Below, in pieces: positions 45,746 to 57,715 of a DNA stretch of 64,000 nucleotides. The notes under the pieces are model-generated. The model did not search any database. It saw only the letters and a program-made list of their open reading frames with translations, and had not been told where the DNA came from. The DNA is from Anticarsia gemmatalis (Eukaryota > Arthropoda > Insecta > Lepidoptera > Erebidae). Location: positions 5,766,001 through 5,830,000 of the forward strand of contig NC_134764.1 in NCBI RefSeq assembly GCF_050436995.1. The letters are read 5' to 3'. A program made the translations under genes and the position numbers. Each line of letters begins with the position of its first letter. Position 1 is the stretch's first letter.

Positions 45746-46758
45746 TACTGATAGAAGATTTGGTCCTTACGAAATTACGAATATCACACATTTTAACCAA
45801 TCAATTTACTCAAGTACAAATCCTAGCCACAAGAAACAACAACAACTTTACTTTTATAAATTTTATAGTCTTCTAACTAAAGTTAGATATACTCAATCAT
45901 CGTAAAGTAAAATCGACCTTTTACCCACAGCCACTGCTCACAAAGATAGCAATAGGATAATAAGATGGAAGGAAACTCGAATGACGGCCAATGTGTCACG
46001 ACGTTGTATAAATGTGACGGTAATCTCGTGACTCATTGATACGTGGTGTCATGCATCGTTAAACGATCGAATAGGCACTCCTAGATGTTGTGACATCCTT
46101 TGAGAAAATGAAAAAGTACTGAGGCATAGACCGTCTCGTCGTAGAACTAAATATGCCCTCTGTGCATAACGTGTGGTATATCTCCGATTACTAAAGATTC
46201 ATATTTCTTTTGCGTTTTTAAAGACTCCTAATAAAATCTAACGATTTCAATGCATAACATTTTTAATAAAGTTTGTCAACCAAAAAGAGTTAACTTACAT
46301 ATTTTTAAAGTTGCGTCTGTACGTATGTATATGAAGTACAAATCTTTATACAATGTACATTTGATAAACCATAAACTAAATTTAAAATAAAATAATCATA
46401 ATTTAAGCCCCGAAACATTCAGAACTTAATGACAATTGCATTTTTGCTCAGATTTCGCAAATAAGTCTTTCAGGAAAAGTTGATACATATGCAAGAGTCC
46501 AGATATATCTTGTTACGTAATTAGAAATCGTTTACCAATCGATTAATCGTTCAACAATCGATATTCGCATGTCACACAATCGTTTCAGAACTGTTTATGT
46601 AATAGATTTATTGAACGAAAGAAGTTCATGAATCGTATATCGATTACAATTATAAGGTCTTTAGCATTTCATGGAAATGCTGTGCATGATATGTCTTTAT
46701 ATTGTGCAATTGTTTTTTAATATGACATGGGAATGAACTCGTTCGTACTTCGCGGTTC
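45746..46758. other. No feature recognised
   Basis: AT-rich DNA. Confidence 0.4.
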
Positions 46759-46857
46759 TGTATGACAACATGTATGGATGTGAACGAAGGAAAGAAAGTT
46801 TGTAAGGATAGTACCAAGTGCCGTTTTTTGGTCTCTGCCTACCCCTACGGGAAATAG
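46759..46857 (+). pseudogene. LINE ORF2 C-terminal fragment
   Basis: Reads CMTTCMDVNEGKKVCKDSTK and then CRFLVSAYPYGK followed by TAG at 46855-46857. It is the best-preserved of three copies of this tail (others at 25735 and 55690), but mutated at positions where the 25735 copy has EAREV and W. Confidence 0.6.
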
Positions 46858-47829
46858 GCGAGGCTTAATGTATGTGCGTAAACAAGATCATCTATTTTCG
46901 AGACGTTTGCTTGACTTTAAGGTAATTTCGGTTTATAGTAAAGACAAAAAATATCAGATCTACATTATTGTAAAGCTTCCAGTCCTAGCAACTGCCTCAT
47001 TCTGAAAGGAGTCCCTGGACCAGTAACCAGTGAGGGCCAGTAATGACCAATTTTATTTATTGTTGAGCAGTAGATATGGTGATAAACAAGAAAAGCAAGT
47101 GATTCAAATAAGTACTTAAGCATTATGAAAGTAATATCTTTAATTGTTCTAAAATCATGGTCATCCTATCTCCCGTACAACCACATGAAAAGTAAGATTT
47201 GGAGAAAAACTATAGACGTTAAAACGTTTGATGTAGTGTTGTATTGCGAAACAAATGTTCTACAGTTTATTTCTGTACACAATATAAATTACATCTCGTT
47301 TATAAAAACGTTTTATGAACACACCTCCTCGGTTAGCTGTTAAACAAAACAATTTATAGAGACAGAGTTTAATGATGTTTAAATCATAATTACTTTATTA
47401 AATTGATCTGTTTGTTTTATTTTCATTGGGAGATATGGGAAGGAAAATATTTGGTATTTACCAGAAAATTAACCCTTTGTTAATTTTAATATCTTTAAAT
47501 ATAAAACTAAAACATTGTACCTACTATTCAATGCCAATTCATGATTATCCTGAACCAACAGTATTGTTCTCTAGTTCTAAAACCTATTATGATCTTTACG
47601 GACAAGTAAATAAAGTTGATAATCGGCAACAATTAAACGTACAGCACATACAGGAAAATGCAAAGTAAATTGCGAGCGCGCTGTGTTCATGTTTATGGAC
47701 AAAACAATCTTTGTGAGCGGAAGCTGACGACTCTATTGCTAGTGTCAATATTAGACATATAACAATAAAGATGTACATACATCGTCTCGGCGCCTGATCT
47801 CTCTTATCTAATGCACATTGCATTTAGTT
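46858..47829. other. No gene; weak repeat fragment near 46985-47060
   Basis: CTGAAAGGAGTCCCTGGACC and GTGAGGGCCAGTAATGACC resemble repeat tails. The rest is AT-rich, leading into the CpG-rich 5' flank of the gene. Confidence 0.35.
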
Positions 47830-48184
47830 GGAGTGTGGTTGCGCCACATGCTCGGCACGCCACAGAAATAACGTAGAATATCGGTCACACAGACTCAGGC
47901 GCAGAATGAACGCATCGAATTAATTGCCGGACGGCGCACCACTATCGGTGTGGACGTGCCGCGCGCGGACGCTTCCGTTACAACATTTTAAAATTAAAAA
48001 TAAAAAAGCGCGCGAATACCAACTGTCAACGTCCTGTCAAAATAGTTTGTTTTTATTTTTTTTTAATAACTTTTGATGTGTACTGTACCAATACAAAGAG
48101 TTCCATTGTTATAACAAAATGTTGTGCTGTTATTTCACCAAAATTAAGATGATCCAAAATAGTCGCGTATCTTAGAGGTCAAAT
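47830..48184 (+). promoter_or_regulatory. CpG-rich 5' flank, likely promoter/5' UTR of the 48356 gene
   Basis: From about 47830 CpG content rises (CGGACGGCGCACC, GTGCCGCGCGCGGACGC near 47930-47975), then the sequence returns to mixed AT-rich. No TATA box was identified. The rise directly upstream of the only confident coding exon makes this the likeliest transcription start region, but I cannot place the start site. Confidence 0.45.
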
Positions 48185-48322
48185 ATGCGTTCGTCGAATA
48201 TAATTAGGAAAATAATGATAAGCGATCGCGGTCGAGTGCAAATGTCGTCGATATCGTCCGAGCGCTCCACAATACTGCTATGGAAACGTCAAAGCTTAGT
48301 TTCACGGAATCCCGCGTGTTGA
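48185..48322 (+). CDS. Upstream ORF 1 (45 codons)
   Basis: ATG at 48185 opens a frame with in-frame ATGs at 48215 and 48242, ending TGA at 48320-48322. It lies in the likely 5' leader, so if transcribed from upstream it could reduce initiation at 48356. The peptide (MRSSNIIRK...) has no recognisable feature. Confidence 0.3.
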   Translation: MRSSNIIRKIMISDRGRVQMSSISSERSTILLWKRQSLVSRNPAC

Positions 48323-48363
48323 TTCATACACCGGTTATCGTGTACGGTGAGCAAAATGTGTGA
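48280..48363 (+). CDS. Upstream ORF 2, overlapping the main start codon
   Basis: ATG at 48280 reads METSKLSFTESRVLIHTPVI and continues to TGA at 48361-48363, so its stop lies 5 bases past the main ATG in another frame. A donor-like TACG|GTGAGC occurs at 48346/48347 inside it. It could be an inhibitory overlapping uORF, or the first coding exon of an alternative transcript that splices out the long exon. Confidence 0.3.
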   Translation: METSKLSFTESRVLIHTPVIVYGEQNV

Positions 48364-49447
48364 ACTAGCAAGTTGGATTCCGAACGCAGTCGCGGTCACA
48401 CTGCGCGCCGATACACCGCAGCCGGTTATCGAATGGCTCACGAACATTCGCCAGGCGATCGAGGAGTACGACCCGCTGATCACAGTCACGCCGCCCGACG
48501 ACGAGCCCGACACTCCTGACAGTAAGTTCGACGAAATACTGTCGCAACTCGGCAAGGAAATATACAAGCTCGACGAGTACCAACGCAATTTAATACCGTC
48601 TGAAAAGGAAGTGTCGTTGAGTATCCTGAATATCTTCGACGAGTGTTTGGAGCGAATGGCGGAGGAAAAACCGATCAAAAACAGTGAGAGTGAATGTGAA
48701 TCGACCCTATCGGAAATCTCGTTCGTGACGAGCACTCCGGCCGGTGTTAAAGTGAACAACGTAAACAAGATATTTGATAAGGGTGACGGCACCCCGGTAG
48801 CGCCACGAAGGACTCGATTAAAATCATTTTGCAGTAACTCCATGTCGGATATGGAGTCGAACAACCGCGACAGTGTGTCTGACAGTGATTCAGAGAGCAC
48901 GTGTTGGAGCTACAAGGAGTGCAGTACGGACGAGAATGAAGTCACCCCCTACGCGGAGGTGTGGGCGCACTCCACCGGCTTTCACAATTCCGACAAGATA
49001 CTACGGCGCGTATTATCGCAGCACCACGCGACGATATCGCGTCTTTCGTTCGACACGGCCAGCGACTTTATACCTGATTCGTATTCTGTGTACTCGTTGC
49101 ACGAGGTGGGAGAATGTAAGGACAGGTGTGTTGACAGAGGCTCAGTAGCAATGACGCCGGACAAGCCGACGGACGACGGCTACGAGCCGGTGCGGGACGC
49201 ACTCACCGACGAGAATATCTACGAGGAGATCGAATATGGCTACAGTTACACGGACGAGGGGTGTTCTTGCGGTGGTAGTGTTGAAGTGGAAAGTTATTCT
49301 ATAAGTGCTAGTTCCGAGGGCGTTGGACGGGACAGTCCCTTGTACGCGAATTTGAGGGATCATGATGCTTACGCGATACCTGCTGATGTGATCTACTGGA
49401 AGAATCTCCTCCAGGATCCTTACTACAACGATGACGAGGAGGACGAA
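48356..49447 (+). CDS. First coding exon of an acidic signalling-scaffold-like protein (364 aa in this exon)
   Basis: The ATG at 48356 has a good insect start context (GCAAAATG); the frame is also open nine bases upstream, without an ATG. The exon ends after GAA at 49447 with donor GAA|GTAAGT in phase 0; reading on gives a stop within seven codons. The N-terminus (MCELASWIPNAVAVTL) and residues about 20-110 look helical. The rest is low-complexity and rich in Asp, Glu and Ser, with an acidic Ser cluster near 165-185. Motifs: PVAPRR (147-152, PxxPxR SH3 ligand), YEEI (289-292, Src-type SH2 ligand), YANL (330-333, Grb2-type YxNx) and an acidic end YYNDDEEDE. CpG-rich codons set it apart from its surroundings. 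I do not recognise the family; it may be the N-terminal part of a scaffold or a Rho-GEF-like protein whose domains lie in later exons outside the window. Confidence 0.85.
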
Positions 49448-49999
49448 GTAAGTGTTTATTTATTTACATAAATGTTTATGTTTCGTGAACGTAGAAAGGC
49501 TATCCTTGAGTATAATGAGTCGGCGTCCTGTTTGAACGACTTAAAATGGAATGTAAATTGCCGTAATGTGTTAATATCTTGGTCATTGTGTTTGAAACAC
49601 GGAAAGGTTTAAGCTTGATTAATGGAGGCGTTTGTTTAGCAACGGTTTAATGTTTGTTGTAGAGAGAGAACTTAATACTCTATATTTCGTTGTAAACGTG
49701 AATGAATCATGACGAGTAATGAGTTTTATGACAGTTTTTATAATGAAAGTGATACTCATAATACCAACATAATCTGCATAAAAGCCTCTTCATCCTTTTC
49801 AGTATCGGCTAAGTTCCTTTTATGAGCTCTACCCTTTTTCCCACAAGTGACAGTCGAAGTTTGTTTCTCTATATTTTATGTTTAACCATTTAACAGCCCT
49901 AACGATTAATAGGCTAAAACAACTTGCATTACTAGGTTAAACCCGTGCAATATATATATATATTTTTTTACTCTTAAAACACCAATAACGACTCTATTT

Positions 50000-50045
50000 T
50001 ATATGCTTATATTGCCCCACTGTTGGGCAGGGGCTTCCCCGATTA
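50000..50045 (+). repeat. Interspersed repeat head (CCCAGCAGTGGGA family)
   Basis: ATATTGCCCCACTGTTGGGC followed by AGGGGCTTCCCCG. Confidence 0.5.
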
Positions 50046-51109
50046 ACATATAGATTTTATAAATATTTATTTATTTCTGCCCATTTTTTTATTTCATATG
50101 TCAATTATATGGTTTTTGTTCCGTAAGATTCCGATAGAGGCGCTGTCAGTTTGTCATTTAATTGCAGTCACAATACATGCTACGTTTTAAGGTAAATAAA
50201 CGATATTTTATTTTAATATGTACATGAACACATAAATAGCCATACTTCATAGGTATTAAACATAAAAGACGATACTGTAACTAAATATAGTTTTGGTATT
50301 TCTACGGTCAATTATAATATTTAGGTACCATAGACCTTTTCCTTATAAGAAGGGCTGATTCTTCTTTAGGTACCTATTTCGAGTAATTCACTTCTATGAC
50401 AGAGATTCAATATTTTTTCGTCGTACCAAAATTATTCCTCGCAATAATGATTTTTTAAAAACTAGACCCAATAAGAATGCTCAAATATAAAGCTGGTATT
50501 TTAGCGTGTCTAAATGCCTATTAAAAAATAGTATCTAAATACGATTTGACACATGAAAACATAAGTTTAGATCAAGTACTCCAGTTATAAAATTTAATAT
50601 ATTACCAAAATATAACTCTAATAATACTTACTTTTTTTAGAAAAAGAAATAAACATCTATACGTCCAAAATAAGTAGGGTATGTATTTCTTAAACCAAAT
50701 ATTATTAAAACCCAAATATGACTAATTTCTAATAAACATTTGATTAAATGAACTACAAATAATTACGTGTACAGATAAGTAATTAATGTACACAATGCGT
50801 CACTAACAATTATTGTAGTATATCTTCTAACTAAATGACTAACGCGAAACAATTATAATTGTTCATATTATAATGCCGTTTAATTATAAGCCTTATAATG
50901 AATTAGGTAAATCGTTTTTAAATGACATAAGATGTGCAAAAATAGGCATAGGATACTAAGGAACTTTCAGTCCTTAATTTTACTACTTGTTAGGTGGAAT
51001 TTTGACAGTTATTTTCATACGTTTGCTGTCATTTTATCTATCGAATAAGTTATCTGATGCTTGTTTTGCAAACTGAAAATGATCCTTAAACTTTAGTGCT
51101 GCGTAATTT

Positions 51110-51175
51110 TTGAGTTTCAAAAAGACAACTGCTGCACTAAGAATTGTTCTTGTGTCGCGGGGACTTGAGGCTTGA
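51110..51175 (-). mobile_element. SINE tail fragment
   Basis: AAAAAGACAACTGCTGCACT and GAATTGTTCTTGTGTCGCGG match the body end of the SINE at 29612-29824. Confidence 0.5.
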
Positions 51176-53714
51176 AGGGTTAAGCTAAAATTAAATGCGT
51201 TGAATATCCTTTTAAGAACTATTGAAGTAACTCTTTTTCGTGAAATATCATTATGCAATTAATTGGTAATTCATATCTTAAACACACATCGTACTATTTA
51301 TGCTAAAATCTGTCTGAATTAATGGCCATTTGTCACACCTCCACGCAAAAACTGCCAAAGATTTTCAGGTGTCACTCATATTTCCAGATTATGGTAATTT
51401 TATACCAACATTAAATGTTTCGACACATGCAAAGTCACGAGTAGAAGCTAGTATACTATTTAAATTGTGCCACAAAGAAAGCGTGTACGAAGTTCCGTCT
51501 CGTCTACACTTATGTTTGTATAATGATAAGTTATCGTTATTTGCAAGACGCCATTACTTAATGTCGTAAATAGTTAAAGGATTCTTAAGTGGAATATTAG
51601 GGAGACATTAAAAGGTGCTCAGTCAAGCTTTATCTTTAAGATAAGTTGGGGTTAAGAGATTGAACTAAATAGCGCGGCGTTTGTGACGAAAATTAAGTTT
51701 CGTTTTTAACTTTTATTAATTTGTTTTATGTTGATGCAAAATACTAATTTTGTCGAGATCATAATGTTAAACGTGTTTTATAGTCAGAATTTATTCTTAA
51801 AATAAAAATTGTAATAGTTTAAAGTCACTAGAAAATTTATTCTTTATATTTAAGCAGTAATTATTGTCGAAAACTGTAAGCATTGTCATGACTGGAGCTA
51901 GGCTTACTGTAAAAAAAATATAAATATATTTTTTAGTCTACCTCTTATACCTCTATAGAGGTAAACTAGCAGTATTGAATTAACCTTTTTGACCAAATAA
52001 CAACGATTTTCAATATCATTTTAGTAGTATATCGAATTCGACTGCTAATTTAAGCAGCTCTCTTTGTTAGTTTAATTTGTTCGCCCATCCATTATCTCTG
52101 TTGATTTATTTTTATAATATTGTCTATTAATAACCAAAGACATTCGGAACATAAATTAAAAACTTGAAGCATGTTGTTTTCAGCGAGATGAACAGATAAT
52201 ATATATCTGAGGATAAAAAGATTAAAGCGACTTGAATAGAAATAACTAAATTGTGACTATGATGTAACTATGAAACAGAAGATTTCTTCTAAGAACTTTT
52301 CGACTGGCTATAGACACGAAATAGGCCATAATTAGTGAATTGTACTATTATTTACCACGTGCGAGAATCAAACTTAATTGTACATATTTGTAACGCAATA
52401 ATTGTGAGATGGAATTTTTATAGTAATTTAGTTTAATATCTTGTAATAGGCTTTTTTGCCATTAAAAAATGTTACTAGTATAAAAATTTTAGGTACGATA
52501 TTTTATTCGTAGCTAATTTTCTATTTATGAGGGCATAATAGAAGCCTGTTTTACCAAAATGTTTTTTACCATTTAATTTATTTCTAATACGTAACCGTTT
52601 ACCGAAAAATCCATACCATTTTGTTTTCTGTGACAATTATTTTAAATCTTTTTGTTATTAAAAACCCGGTAGGTATAGTTTTGATACTAAAATGACCTAT
52701 CATTAATCTCCGGGTACATACGATAAGTAGTGAGATACACAGATTTAAATAACATAAACATGTTGCTAATATATTAAAGAATTATTTGTCTACATGACGC
52801 CAGTCAAACTTGAATTAAAAACGTGAATAAAGTTTGACAATAATGATGTATTTAGGCAACTAGAGTTCTGAGAGTATTACACGCCATTACTTTAGAATAA
52901 GCGCATTTCTAATTAGAGAAGGTCTAATAGTTTTAAAGTATTCTTAAATGCCTGTATCGGGAACATATTTACAATGTGACATTTGACGTGCACATGGTAC
53001 ATGGTATCCTAAAATTTTACAACCTTGGTACAACTTAATAAAAATTTCATCTATCGGTAGCCGGAAAGTGCATCAAAAACTTGCAAGATTTGCTTACAGA
53101 GAAACAAAACCGGTACAGATGAAACTAAATAAAGGCTTGTTATACATGTGTATTCTACGAAAAATGCGTAAAAATGCTCGGCATAATAGATTGACCACAC
53201 AATACTTGTCCTAGAATTAATGTATACAACCTGTCCTGCTAATTGCATTATATTGAACGCATCATCGACTTTCAATTACAATTAGTAAAACACTTTATAC
53301 GCGTGGTTGGATATCCAATATGATTTGTAAATCTTTCGTAAGTGCCTGAAAATTTCAGAATCCTTGTGATATGTAAATCCTTGCTTTATAAACACTTAGA
53401 TTAACATATCACTATTTGCTTTAGTACCATACAATCACGCAACAATTTAGACATAGGATTTCGGTAAAGAAAACCCGTAAAAACCAAAGCCCGTATAAAA
53501 CTAGTCATCATTTGTACCCATGGATTAAGCCCTTCAAGCTTCTAGAAAGCTCCATATTATGCAGGTTATATACCAAAATATGACAAAGTAAGTTACCTCT
53601 ACAAATTGTACAAAGCATTTCCACTAAATGATATCTGAGCTACTTTTTCAAGCACGAAATACATATAATACAGTAGGTATGCATTCACTTTCTTCCAGTA
53701 TTAAGATTACCTCT

Positions 53715-53795
53715 TATAGTCCAAAAAATAGTAGAGAGCCACTGCCACCCTGCAAACCTTGCAAACAAGATTTTTTACTAACTTCTTGGACTATA
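53715..53795. mobile_element. Short MITE with TATAGTCC ends
   Basis: The left end TATAGTCCAAAAAATAGTA is inverted at the right (TACTAACTTCTTGGACTATA). At 81 bp it looks like a deletion derivative of the family at 55286 and 60753. Confidence 0.55.
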
Positions 53796-53920
53796 GACTG
53801 TAGTTAATTCTTTGAAGCATGAAATAAGTCTATCAAACTTTACTAACTTTCGTTCCTCTCGTTTCTTATTCTTCTTTTGCCTTTACAATGACCTTTACAG
53901 TATTCTAATTGTACCATGAG

Positions 53921-53988
53921 CATATGGTCCCCTTTAAAAACATCTGCTGTCATCTTCAGGTGCGTCACACATAAACCGGGACCATATG
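53921..53988. repeat. 11-bp inverted repeat
   Basis: CATATGGTCCC at 53921-53931 is inverted as GGGACCATATG at 53978-53988. Confidence 0.5.
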
Positions 53989-55133
53989 GAAGCAATGGGA
54001 CACACAAATAATGTCAATGTCATTCTCAGGACGTTCAAACGATTCTAATTGTTCATTCAAGCGGACGATCTGATGTTTAGGGATTGCCCGTGCGCATTCA
54101 ACTATGCAGATCAATGGATTTAGGTTTAGAAAAAATATAGAAGATTCAATTTTCTGAAACTAAAATATAAAGAGTGGATTAAGGTACTTGTCTGTAATTA
54201 TATCAAGGCGTATCATAGATTTAACATAGAAAAAGAGAATTAAGGTATCCATACGACAAGGCATATCTGAGATTTTAACCTTAAAGGCTGCTCTCAGGTT
54301 GAAATCTGTTATGTGGTAGTTAGTTAATAAGCTTTTTTAAAACGATATGCCAGTAAAGTTTACTTTAGGTTAGTTCATAAGTAAAATATGACAAATGACA
54401 TTTTAACGTGTAAAATTGAGTATTTGACAACTTGATCAAACGATCGCGCTTTGTTGCGACAATTATGTCATATTTTGACACATTGTTGCATGTCAAACAC
54501 GACACATTTTTCTTTCATAACTGTCATAAGTCACACACAGTACACAAGTCTACAATCAGAGGTAAACAAACTGTTACGAGTACAAACAAAGCTGTGGCAA
54601 TTAGAGCCACGTGCAACGGTACAGTCGTTTCCGATAGTGATGCACTAAACAGACATACAGTTCGCTGCGATTACTGTGACCTATATCGGTATTTTCGTAT
54701 ACCATTTGATTATATTGAATTTCTAAGAAATTCTAATTAGAATTGCAGTTGTGTTTCTCGTTCTGTTTTAGAAATTGAGGTTTAGTATAAGATATAGGCT
54801 GAAGGCAACATATTTTTAGACTAGTTTTTTAAGTATTTTCTTAAAAATTTAGGAATTATTGAAATCGGTGTCTCTTATCAATAAATTAACAAACTTACCT
54901 ATATCTTTTAGATTTGTATTTCTTAGACTTCATTGTTAGGCTCCTGTTAATTGGTTTCCCAGTACACTTATATTAATTTATATTAAAATTCAGTTTTAAC
55001 TTTATTCTCATTATCCTAAAATCACTTTTACTATAGAGTCCACCTTCGAAATTCAGCCTCAACCTTAATTACACAAATATTATTATTATTCAGTCAAACA
55101 AAACATCGAACAACAACAACAAAATATATATTT

Positions 55134-55165
55134 ATCATCAAAGGATACCGGTATCCTTTGATGAT
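55134..55165. repeat. Perfect 32-bp palindrome
   Basis: ATCATCAAAGGATACC meets its inverse GGTATCCTTTGATGAT with no loop. The similarity extends imperfectly to about 55123-55178 through TATATA-rich arms. Confidence 0.95.
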
Positions 55166-55230
55166 TAATATATAAAAATTATGCGTAACTATATTTGTTC
55201 GGAACAATGGTAGAAGGCGACAAAATTGGA

Positions 55231-55270
55231 TGACGTGTCTCACTTACGTCATAGACTGCGCCCGCGCAGT
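55231..55270. promoter_or_regulatory. Candidate CRE-like and NRF1-like cluster
   Basis: TGACGTG (55231-55237), TTACGTCA (55244-55251, ATF/CREB type) and the palindrome ACTGCGCCCGCGCAGT (55255-55270, NRF1-like core) lie within 40 bp, just left of a MITE. Could be an intronic enhancer. Confidence 0.3.
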
Positions 55271-55285
55271 TCAATTAAAACTTTA

Positions 55286-55492
55286 TATAGTCCGACAACT
55301 TCGTAGACAACCTTCACGCGCCCGATTTATCTAAATTATAATTAAAAATTCTCTCTATTTTTAAAATAATGAAGCAGTATCAGACAGGCCATCGTCAGCT
55401 GCTCAAACTTGCGGGTCACTCATGATCTAAATTCTGAATTTTGTATACAGAGAGCTTGCTTACAAGGCTCTTTACTAAGTTGTCGGACTATA
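55286..55492. mobile_element. MITE with TATAGTCCGACAACTT terminal inverted repeats
   Basis: Left TATAGTCCGACAACTTCGTA and right (inverse) TATAGTCCGACAACTTAGTA. It is 207 bp with no coding capacity. The same element, split by a Helitron, is at 60753-61210. Confidence 0.75.
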
Positions 55493-55689
55493 ATACTATG
55501 TGGTTGTTCATTGCTATGTAGGGGAAAATATATGGGTGTTAATGGGTTAAGAACAATGGTATATGATAAGTATTGTGGTCATGGAGAGCACTGTTGTTTT
55601 AATGATATGGGAATATTAAAGATTTGTTTTCATTTTAGAATTGAGTAGAAACAGTTATTTATAAGAACTTAAAATACAGTTAAACTCCC

Positions 55690-55805
55690 CTTGTCCCGAG
55701 GGGGTAGGCAGAGATTAGAGAACTCTACTTGTAACGATCACTTCAAACTTGTATTGCTTCATTCTCATCCATACATCTTGTCATACAAGACCGCCGGTTA
55801 CGAGT
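55690..55805 (-). pseudogene. Degenerate LINE ORF2 C-terminal fragment
   Basis: The minus-strand frame reads RNRRSCMTRCMDENEAIQV, then a stop, then SDRYK, another stop, and SAYPLG. It matches the 25735 and 46759 copies in outline but is dead. Confidence 0.5.
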
Positions 55806-56050
55806 ACTACGTAATTGACAACTAAATTATAGAGTACATTTAGGTATACCTATAATACTCACTAAATAGTCTATAATGCACAACAATAACACACGAAACA
55901 AAGAAATACTACTTAACACCCTAAGCTTTCTTAGAAAATTTCTATCACACATCACATCAAAAAGTCTAAGAAACTGAAACACGGATTTCAAGGGCCTTAT
56001 CTTAATCCTATTTGTGTAATACAAATACTAGAAATCGTATACAAAAAAAG

Positions 56051-56172
56051 GGTTTTATGTAAAATGAGGGGTTTATTACTGCTGGGTTACAGGGTTATTA
56101 TTGCTGGGGTTTGTTCTATGTAAAAAGAGTATTCTATTAATGCTGGGTTACGGGGTTATTATCTCTGGGTTT
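56051..56172. repeat. Imperfect tandem duplication, period about 61 bp
   Basis: GCTGGGTTACAGGGTTATTA at 56081 recurs as GCTGGGTTACGGGGTTATTA at 56142, with ATGTAAAAT/ATGTAAAAA upstream in both units. Confidence 0.75.
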
Positions 56173-57460
56173 TACCTGAAGCTTTACGACTTCCTAAGTG
56201 GACCGTTTCCTTGAACAATTATGTATGTTCAGGTAGTTGAAAACTGGCGTAGTTTTTACCATCTTTAATCACAGTGATTATACTTACATTTATGTTAAAG
56301 ACGTGTACTTGTGACATACAAATTATGTGTGACTGATTAGTCGGTAAAGGAAAATTGTACGATAAAAAAGTGAATTTGCTACTATGATTACAATATTTAG
56401 TATGCCTTTTTTCATTGAACTCTAAAAAAATGCTTATGCTAACCAAGAGTATTTGTAGAATGAGTGCTTATTTTTGTCATTTTCATTAACTAACTTTAAA
56501 AGGGAGGAGATTCTTAATTTTACGCATTTTTTTCTTCTACGAAACATTTGCCAAGAACTTATTTACGAAGAAATTGGTTGCGGAAAAAAGATTTTTACAG
56601 TTTTTTTTAAACATTATCTGCAAAAGTCTTCAAATATTGAATTCCTCTTATAAAATTGTCAAATCACACATCAAAAAAGCAGTTTGTTTATAAAATGAAT
56701 AAAAAATAAAACATTTTTATAATTTACCACTCAATTGCCTATTTAAACATTTCGTTGAAATTCTGGCAAAAATATTACTTAAAGAGTCATATAATTTTTT
56801 GCGTATTAAATTGTGCTAAATAAGGATTATCGCGGTTTAGTATTGTTTTATGAGTAATCTGTGATACATCACCGTTGTTATTGTAATAGTTGGCGACGGT
56901 GGGCGTGTCTGTGTACTATGTCATCGCTCTACGTGTAGCATTGAGTATAAATAATAAGTACTTTATTTATAAATATTTGATTTTTGAGCAAAGGTTTTTT
57001 GATATAAAAAGACAGTATTTTGTATGCTAAAGTTGTATTGTTGAAAAAAGTCTCTACTTATTTTTTACCACTGGAAAACACTTTGACAAAACTTATTACG
57101 CTGGTCGATGGTTTTTGAGCGAAAGAAGTGTAGTAGTTTAAGTGTTATGTGTCCCTTTTTCTATGTTTGTATAAGACCTTACTGTTATAACACAAGAACA
57201 ATGGTACGTCAAGAAAAAATATGTAAAAAAAATTGCACTTGGCGGAAACAACTATCATTAAATTTTAAAGCCACACTTTATCAAAAATTCATGTCCATTT
57301 TAAACTCCAGTACAACATATGTCGTAACATATATAATCAATTATCATAGTCCCCGTTAATTACTAGAGCGGGCACATATCGCAATGCACGCGAACATTGA
57401 GCAAACCGACCGAATTTCAATGTGCCAATGAAATCGAAACTATCTGACTATACATATACT

Positions 57461-57715
57461 CCGGTCAATTTAGACATTTGACCCACGACAAATTCAGGGG
57501 AAGCTGAAAATTCTTAAAATTGTTTAAATTATAATTATAAACATTGTCTTAAAAGTCCCAACCGATCCCATGTAAGGAAAAAAAATTAGCGGGGTAATAA
57601 GGTCCAAAAAATGAGTTTTTCGCGATTTTCTTGAAAACGGTAAGTTTTGTCGCAAAATTACCCCAGACATAATTTGTAGATCAGGGAATTTCCTATAAAA
57701 AAGGTATCAATAATT
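57461..57715 (+). repeat. Left terminal inverted repeat
   Basis: Includes TTCAGGGGAAGCTGAAAATT and ACCCCAGACATAATTTGTAG. It overlaps the 3' end of the ORF, whose stop lies at 57658. Confidence 0.9.

Noticed and set aside
48289..48900. 203-codon minus-strand frame opposite the main exon
   Set aside because: It is the antisense shadow of the 364-aa exon, Ser/Leu-rich as expected from reading acidic/Ser codons backwards.
54432..54740. 102-codon plus-strand frame
   Set aside because: No recognisable segment, random-looking composition, length within chance for the window.
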